Of a stretch of 64,000 nt of DNA, positions 60,714 to 64,000 are shown in pieces. A model generated the notes under the pieces. It ran no database searches and was not told the DNA's origin. It saw only the letters and a list, made by a program, of their open reading frames with translations. The position numbers and the translations under genes are program-made. This DNA is from UBA4416 sp943362175 (GTDB taxonomy: Bacteria > Bacteroidota > Bacteroidia > B-17B0 > Aurantibacillaceae). Each line of letters starts with the position of its first letter. Within the stretch, counting starts at the first letter, position 1. Location: positions 59,644 to 123,643 of the forward strand of contig CALRIU020000015.1 in NCBI GenBank assembly GCA_943362175.1, written 5' to 3'.

Positions 60714-60935
60714 TTACTTCTTCGGCGGCAAAGCAAAAGCGACTGCTTCATGCTCAAAGTGGTCGCGGTGCGAGCCATCGCAGAAAGGCTTGTTTTTAGA
60801 CAGGCCGCAACGGCATAGCGACACGATCTCTCTTCCGCCGAGGTCATAGTTCGCGCCGTTTTTATCAACGATTTCGAAGTCGCCTTCCAGTTTCACGGAG
60901 CCGTTGGAGTTGATGGTAATTTTTGTTTTTGACAT
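60714..60935 (-). CDS. CDGSH iron-sulfur domain protein
   Basis: 73 aa, one CDGSH (mitoNEET-like) zinc-finger-type domain. Cys41, Cys43, Cys52 and His56 in CRCGLSKNKPFCDGSH ligate a 2Fe-2S cluster. The protein is cytoplasmic, and a role in Fe-S or redox homeostasis is inferred from the family. Its length is typical of the bacterial single-domain form. It has its own promoter and terminator. Confidence 0.92.
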   Translation of the reverse strand: MSKTKITINSNGSVKLEGDFEIVDKNGANYDLGGREIVSLCRCGLSKNKPFCDGSHRDHFEHEAVAFALPPKK

Positions 60936-60953
60936 AGGAATGAGTTTAGGGTT

Positions 60954-60962
60954 GCAAAAATA
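60954..60962 (-). promoter_or_regulatory. -7 box TATTTTTGC of CDGSH gene
   Basis: Exact TAnnTTTGC on the minus strand, 18 bp before the ATG at 60935. Confidence 0.55.
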
Positions 60963-61079
60963 GTCAACACCCGGCCGATATTTTCCGGAAAGTATAATTT
61001 ATAAGCATTCTACATAAAGCATCCCATCCATGGCACCTGCATTTTTGTATCTTTAAACATCTTAGCACGAAGCACCGGC

Positions 61080-61553
61080 ATGAAAACAGTCTTCTTTTTT
61101 CTTCTCCTCTTCTTCAACATCACACAGCTCTTCCCACAAAAGAGCCTTGCCGGAGCCTTGCGCTTCGATGGTGTGTATTTCACCAAGCCCTCGCGGCAAA
61201 GCTCACAGGATGTCTGGGCCGTGCGCTGCCTGCGTTTTTACCAGGACAAGACGGTGATCCTCACCTCCGAAGTCTATCCCGATCAGGGCTTCGACATGAG
61301 CCGCTTTGAAAGCTATTTCAGTAAAGAAAACCTGCCGCCCGAAACTGCGCGGGGGAAATATACTTCCAGGAACGACAGCCTGGTCTTTTCAACCGAAGCT
61401 TATTTCACCGGGGCAACGAAACGGCACACCATTAAAAATCAGTACAGCGTTTCAACGATAACACCGGATAGCCTGAGGCTGGAGCGCCGCACACAATACG
61501 ACGAAACCGAAACAAGAACCTTCTATTTCAGGGCTTTTCGCAAAGCAAAGTAG
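61080..61553 (+). CDS. Exported hypothetical protein
   Basis: 157 aa with signal peptide (MKTVFFFLLLFFNITQLFPQ). The mature protein is strand-rich (LRFDGVYFTKPSRQSSQDVWAVRCLRFYQDKTVILTSEVYP), suggesting a small lipocalin-like beta-barrel. I do not recognise the family. It is a single gene ended by a good terminator. Confidence 0.7.
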   Translation: MKTVFFFLLLFFNITQLFPQKSLAGALRFDGVYFTKPSRQSSQDVWAVRCLRFYQDKTVILTSEVYPDQGFDMSRFESYFSKENLPPETARGKYTSRNDSLVFSTEAYFTGATKRHTIKNQYSVSTITPDSLRLERRTQYDETETRTFYFRAFRKAK

Positions 61554-61560
61554 AAATAAA

Positions 61561-61594
61561 AAAGCCTTTGCTATTTCTGCAAAGGCTTTCTTTG
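61561..61594 (+). terminator. Terminator after 61553
   Basis: AAAGCCTTTGC (61561-61571) and GCAAAGGCTTT (61579-61589) form an 11-bp perfect stem with a 7-nt loop, then CTTTGTT. Confidence 0.8.
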
Positions 61595-61658
61595 TTACTC
61601 CGTGCTCTATCCCTAAATACCACGGCACATCGCGACAGGATAAGTTGTGGTCTAATAA

Positions 61659-62354
61659 TCAATTTGTCACATTGTAAAGGTCAATCGTTTTATCATAGAG
61701 CTTATCCCTTCTGTTCTTCAGGATTTTGTTGGTGATGGGTAAAGCCAGCATGCCTACAAAGCTGGTGGCCAAATTGGTGATAGAGCCTGCCCCGATTCCA
61801 GGCCCTTGTTTGGAGTCATGCACTGCAGCCGAAAGCGTGGAGATGGTGGCCACACCACCCGCAATGGTACTTGGAATGGAGGTAATGCCGATGATCTTCT
61901 GAATGGTTTTGGTAGTCTTCGCCGTTTTGAAAGCGATCTGCACCGCCGGGTTTGTCGATTTGGACAAGAGCCTGTCTACATCACGCCGGCCGATCTTCTG
62001 CCCGTTGAGCGTATATTTTCTATTCATAAATTCAATCCTGTTTTTTCCGGTAGTGTTTTCAATACCGGTAGAGGCCGGGGCTTTGACAGAATTGATCGCC
62101 GCCTCTTTATTATTAAAGGCCTGTCTTTGCCCGTTGCTATAACGGATATAAACAATATCGGTTTTGAAGTCCACAAAATTAGGACCTTCCACATTATCCC
62201 ACTTTTTGTAGGTAATGGCGTTGGTGCCCACTTCGGTGATCTTTGCCACGATGCGGTCGCCGCTGGTTTTCACGATGGTATCCTGCGCTTTGGCCACCGG
62301 GCCGATCAAAAAGGCCGATGAAAGCATCAAAAAGGAGAGTAGCTGTTTTTTCAT
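61659..62354 (-). CDS. Exported hypothetical protein
   Basis: 231 aa with signal peptide (MKKQLLSFLMLSSAFLIGPVAKAQ). The first 60 mature residues (DTIVKTSGDRIVAKITEVGTNAITYKKWDNVEGPNFVDFKTDIVYIRYSNGQ) look like the small beta domain found at the start of many Bacteroidota exported proteins. The C-terminal part contains a hydrophobic glycine-rich stretch (IIGITSIPSTIAGGVATISTL...) that may insert in a membrane. No function assigned. Confidence 0.7.
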   Translation of the reverse strand: MKKQLLSFLMLSSAFLIGPVAKAQDTIVKTSGDRIVAKITEVGTNAITYKKWDNVEGPNFVDFKTDIVYIRYSNGQRQAFNNKEAAINSVKAPASTGIENTTGKNRIEFMNRKYTLNGQKIGRRDVDRLLSKSTNPAVQIAFKTAKTTKTIQKIIGITSIPSTIAGGVATISTLSAAVHDSKQGPGIGAGSITNLATSFVGMLALPITNKILKNRRDKLYDKTIDLYNVTN

Positions 62355-62531
62355 AGAGGTTTAGTTTATCACAAAATACGTTAAAAACCATGCCGGAAAT
62401 CATTCCGGAATCATTTTAACATAAAGGAAAAACCATGAGTAAACAGGCCTTTATAACGTATGAAGCCCCGATTTCTGTAGATTTTCTGGATCCAAAGCCC
62501 AACTACTTGTCCATAACTGATCAACAAAGGA

Positions 62532-62784
62532 TTTTGGGCGTGCCCCTGCGGGTCGTCACGACTTGTCGAGATCTCCACTCGCTTTTTTTGTAGCCGAAAA
62601 AGCTGCAAAAAAGAGCTCCAACAATGCTCAATCCCTTACGAGAGGATACGCCAGGCATTGGGCCTACACACATCGTTAAGCCAAAACTGCGTGAGGGATT
62701 GTAGTGAAAAGCCCGGAGCCAGGAGGCACGAGTGGCGAGGACTTGCAACGGAAAGCCCGGCCCGACGACAGGAGGGACACGCCC
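62532..62784. repeat. Interspersed structured repeat, copy 5 (complete, inverted ends)
   Basis: Left end TTTTGGGCGTGCCCCTGCGG and right end CCTGTCGTC-complement ...GGACACGCCC are inverted. The left half has TCCACTCGCT, a hairpin CTTTTTTTGTAG / CTGCAAAAAAG (62582-62593/62603-62613), AGAGCTC, and CTCAATCCCTTACG. The right half has GCGTGAGGGATTGTAGTG and two AAAGCCCG runs. It occupies most of 62355-62893, and the remaining 180 bp after the minus gene show no coding signal. Confidence 0.75.
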
Positions 62785-62881
62785 TGAAAGTAGCTTAACG
62801 GTCTGGTTTTATGCGGAATTTTTTTGCAACGAGCCTGTGTTCCTCCCCGAGTCTCCGCTTCTCCCGTTCCGGAAAAAAGCC

Positions 62882-62890
62882 TATCTTTGC
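62882..62890 (+). promoter_or_regulatory. -7 box TATCTTTGC of mtaB
   Basis: Exact TAnnTTTGC ending 3 bp before the ATG at 62894. This implies a leaderless or near-leaderless message. Confidence 0.55.
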
Positions 62891-62893
62891 CGG

Positions 62894-64000
62894 ATGTTAT
62901 TTGCCGGAAAAACCGTTTCTTTTCATACCCTGGGCTGCAAGCTCAACTTCTCGGAAACCTCTACCATTGCCCGCCTTATGCAGGAAAAGGGCTTTCAGAA
63001 AATTCCTTTCGAGCAGGGCGCCGATGTGTGCGTGATCAATACCTGCTCGGTCACCGAAAATGCCGACCGGGAATGCAAACAGATCGTAAGATCGGCCCTG
63101 AGCAAAAACCCCGAAACCTTTATTGCGGTGGTGGGCTGCTATGCCCAGCTGAAACCGGATGAGATTTCCAACATCGAAGGCGTAGACGTGGTGCTGGGCG
63201 CTTCGGAAAAATTCAAGCTGCTCAATTACATCAACTTCTCCGGAAAAAACACGCATACCGAGATCCATAACTGTGAGATCTCGGAAGTGAATAGCTTCGT
63301 AGGCTCCTATTCTGCCGGCGACCGCACCCGCTCTTTCCTGAAAGTGCAGGACGGCTGCGACTACAGCTGCACCTTCTGCACCATTCCGCTGGCCCGCGGC
63401 AAAAGCCGCAGCGACACCATGGAGAACGCCGTGGAAAATGCCAGGCGCATTGCCGAAAGCGGCGTGAAGGAAATCGTGCTTACCGGTGTGAACCTCGGTG
63501 ATTTCGGCTACGGCATTGACATCGACAAAGACACGAAAAAGCGCAAGGAATATACCTTTCTCGACCTCATCAAAGCGCTCGACGAGGTGGAAGGCATCGA
63601 ACGCATTCGTATTTCCTCCATCGAGCCCAACTTATTAAAAGACGAGGTGATCGCCTTCGTGGCGCAATCCAAACGCTTCGTGCCGCACTTCCATATTCCG
63701 CTGCAAAGCGGCAACAACGAGATCCTCGGTAAGATGAAACGCCGCTACCAGCGTGAGCTCTATGCCGACCGCGTGGCGAAGATCAAAGAGCTGATGCCGG
63801 AATGCTGTATCGGTGTGGATGTGATCGTGGGTTTCCCCGGAGAAACAAACGAGCATTTTATGGATACCTACAACTTCATCAATGCCCTGGACGTATCTTA
63901 CCTGCACGTATTCACCTACAGCGAACGCGATAACACGGAAGCCATTCAGCTGCCGGGTATTGTGGAATACAGCGAGCGCAAGCGCCGCAACAAAATGCTG
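62894..64000 (+). CDS. mtaB: tRNA t6A37 methylthiotransferase, 3' end cut by window edge
   Basis: 369 codons from ATG 62894, open to the edge. MtaB converts t6A at position 37 of ANN-decoding tRNAs to ms2t6A. The N-terminal domain holds Cys15 (TLGCKLN), Cys51 (INTCSVT) and Cys82 (VVGCYAQ) for the auxiliary 4Fe-4S cluster. The radical SAM motif CxxxCxxC is Cys155, Cys159 and Cys162 (DGCDYSCTFCTIP). VLTGVNLGDFGYG, HFHIPLQSGNNEIL and IGVDVIVGFPGET follow. The TRAM domain lies outside the window. A rival assignment, MiaB, is less likely because of the TLGCKLNFSE start. Confidence 0.92.
   Translation, partial: MLFAGKTVSFHTLGCKLNFSETSTIARLMQEKGFQKIPFEQGADVCVINTCSVTENADRECKQIVRSALSKNPETFIAVVGCYAQLKPDEISNIEGVDVVLGASEKFKLLNYINFSGKNTHTEIHNCEISEVNSFVGSYSAGDRTRSFLKVQDGCDYSCTFCTIPLARGKSRSDTMENAVENARRIAESGVKEIVLTGVNLGDFGYGIDIDKDTKKRKEYTFLDLIKALDEVEGIERIRISSIEPNLLKDEVIAFVAQSKRFVPHFHIPLQSGNNEILGKMKRRYQRELYADRVAKIKELMPECCIGVDVIVGFPGETNEHFMDTYNFINALDVSYLHVFTYSERDNTEAIQLPGIVEYSERKRRNKML

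Overview
The window is a chromosomal segment of a member of the Bacteroidota, most likely of the Chitinophagia/Sphingobacteriia type. The evidence is the lineage-specific promoter signature (-7 box TAnnTTTG(C), sometimes with a -33 TTG about 19 bp upstream), the gliding/type IX secretion lipoprotein GldD, a CHU_C-type sorted protein, an S46 and an S9 (DPP4-like) peptidase, a Porin_10-like protein, a two-component propeller kinase with a LytTR regulator, and lipid A/Kdo genes. Start codons were re-chosen by hand where the longest reading frame ran into an upstream promoter, a tRNA or a neighbouring gene. || Layout. (1) About 1-11100 is a surface-glycan cluster: an edge-truncated GT4, a GT4 plus an NAD-dependent sugar epimerase on the plus strand, then a minus-strand operon read from 11092 down to 3312: ABC-2 permease, Wzt-like ATPase, methyltransferase, two GT2, one GT4, a GT11 fucosyltransferase and one GT2. 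This is the gene set of an ABC-transporter-dependent O-antigen or exopolysaccharide. (2) 11.2-20.5 kb holds housekeeping and stress genes: MsrB, a nitroreductase/HxlR divergent pair with a palindromic operator, a UvrD/PcrA-type helicase, Ssb followed directly by GldD, a DUF4180 protein, and a coupled SDR/AMP-ligase pair. (3) 20.5-29.7 kb is a long minus-strand block with GpsA, a DEDD exonuclease, DHFR, a beta-flower repeat protein, and KdsA together with homologues of KdnB and KdnA, the enzymes that make the 8-amino form of Kdo. (4) 29.8-35.5 kb has tRNA-Lys, an operon of truncated globin, membrane protein and tryptophan 2,3-dioxygenase behind a palindromic operator, a reading frame broken by two in-frame stops, a DUF1573 protein and an RprXY-type kinase/regulator pair. 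(5) 35.8-43.6 kb has a Sel1 protein, an AHSA1 protein, an SDR with an AraC regulator, an amino-acid permease, an AT-rich stretch of orphan genes, and tRNA-Asp head-to-head with gluQ, whose product acts on that tRNA. (6) 43.9-64 kb has a porin, patatin, DPP4-like peptidase, LytTR regulator, propeller histidine kinase, CHU_C protein, esterase, LpxK, PNP, S46 peptidase, a CDGSH protein and the start of MtaB. || Intergenic DNA is unusually structured. Five gaps carry copies of a roughly 100-350 bp family with terminal or near-terminal GGGCGTGCC/ACGCCC ends and an internal hairpin whose stem changes by compensation between copies. A second short palindrome (CTGAGCGnAGTCGAAG) recurs in at least eight gaps, three times inside the first family. 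No CRISPR array, integrase, transposase or phage gene was seen.
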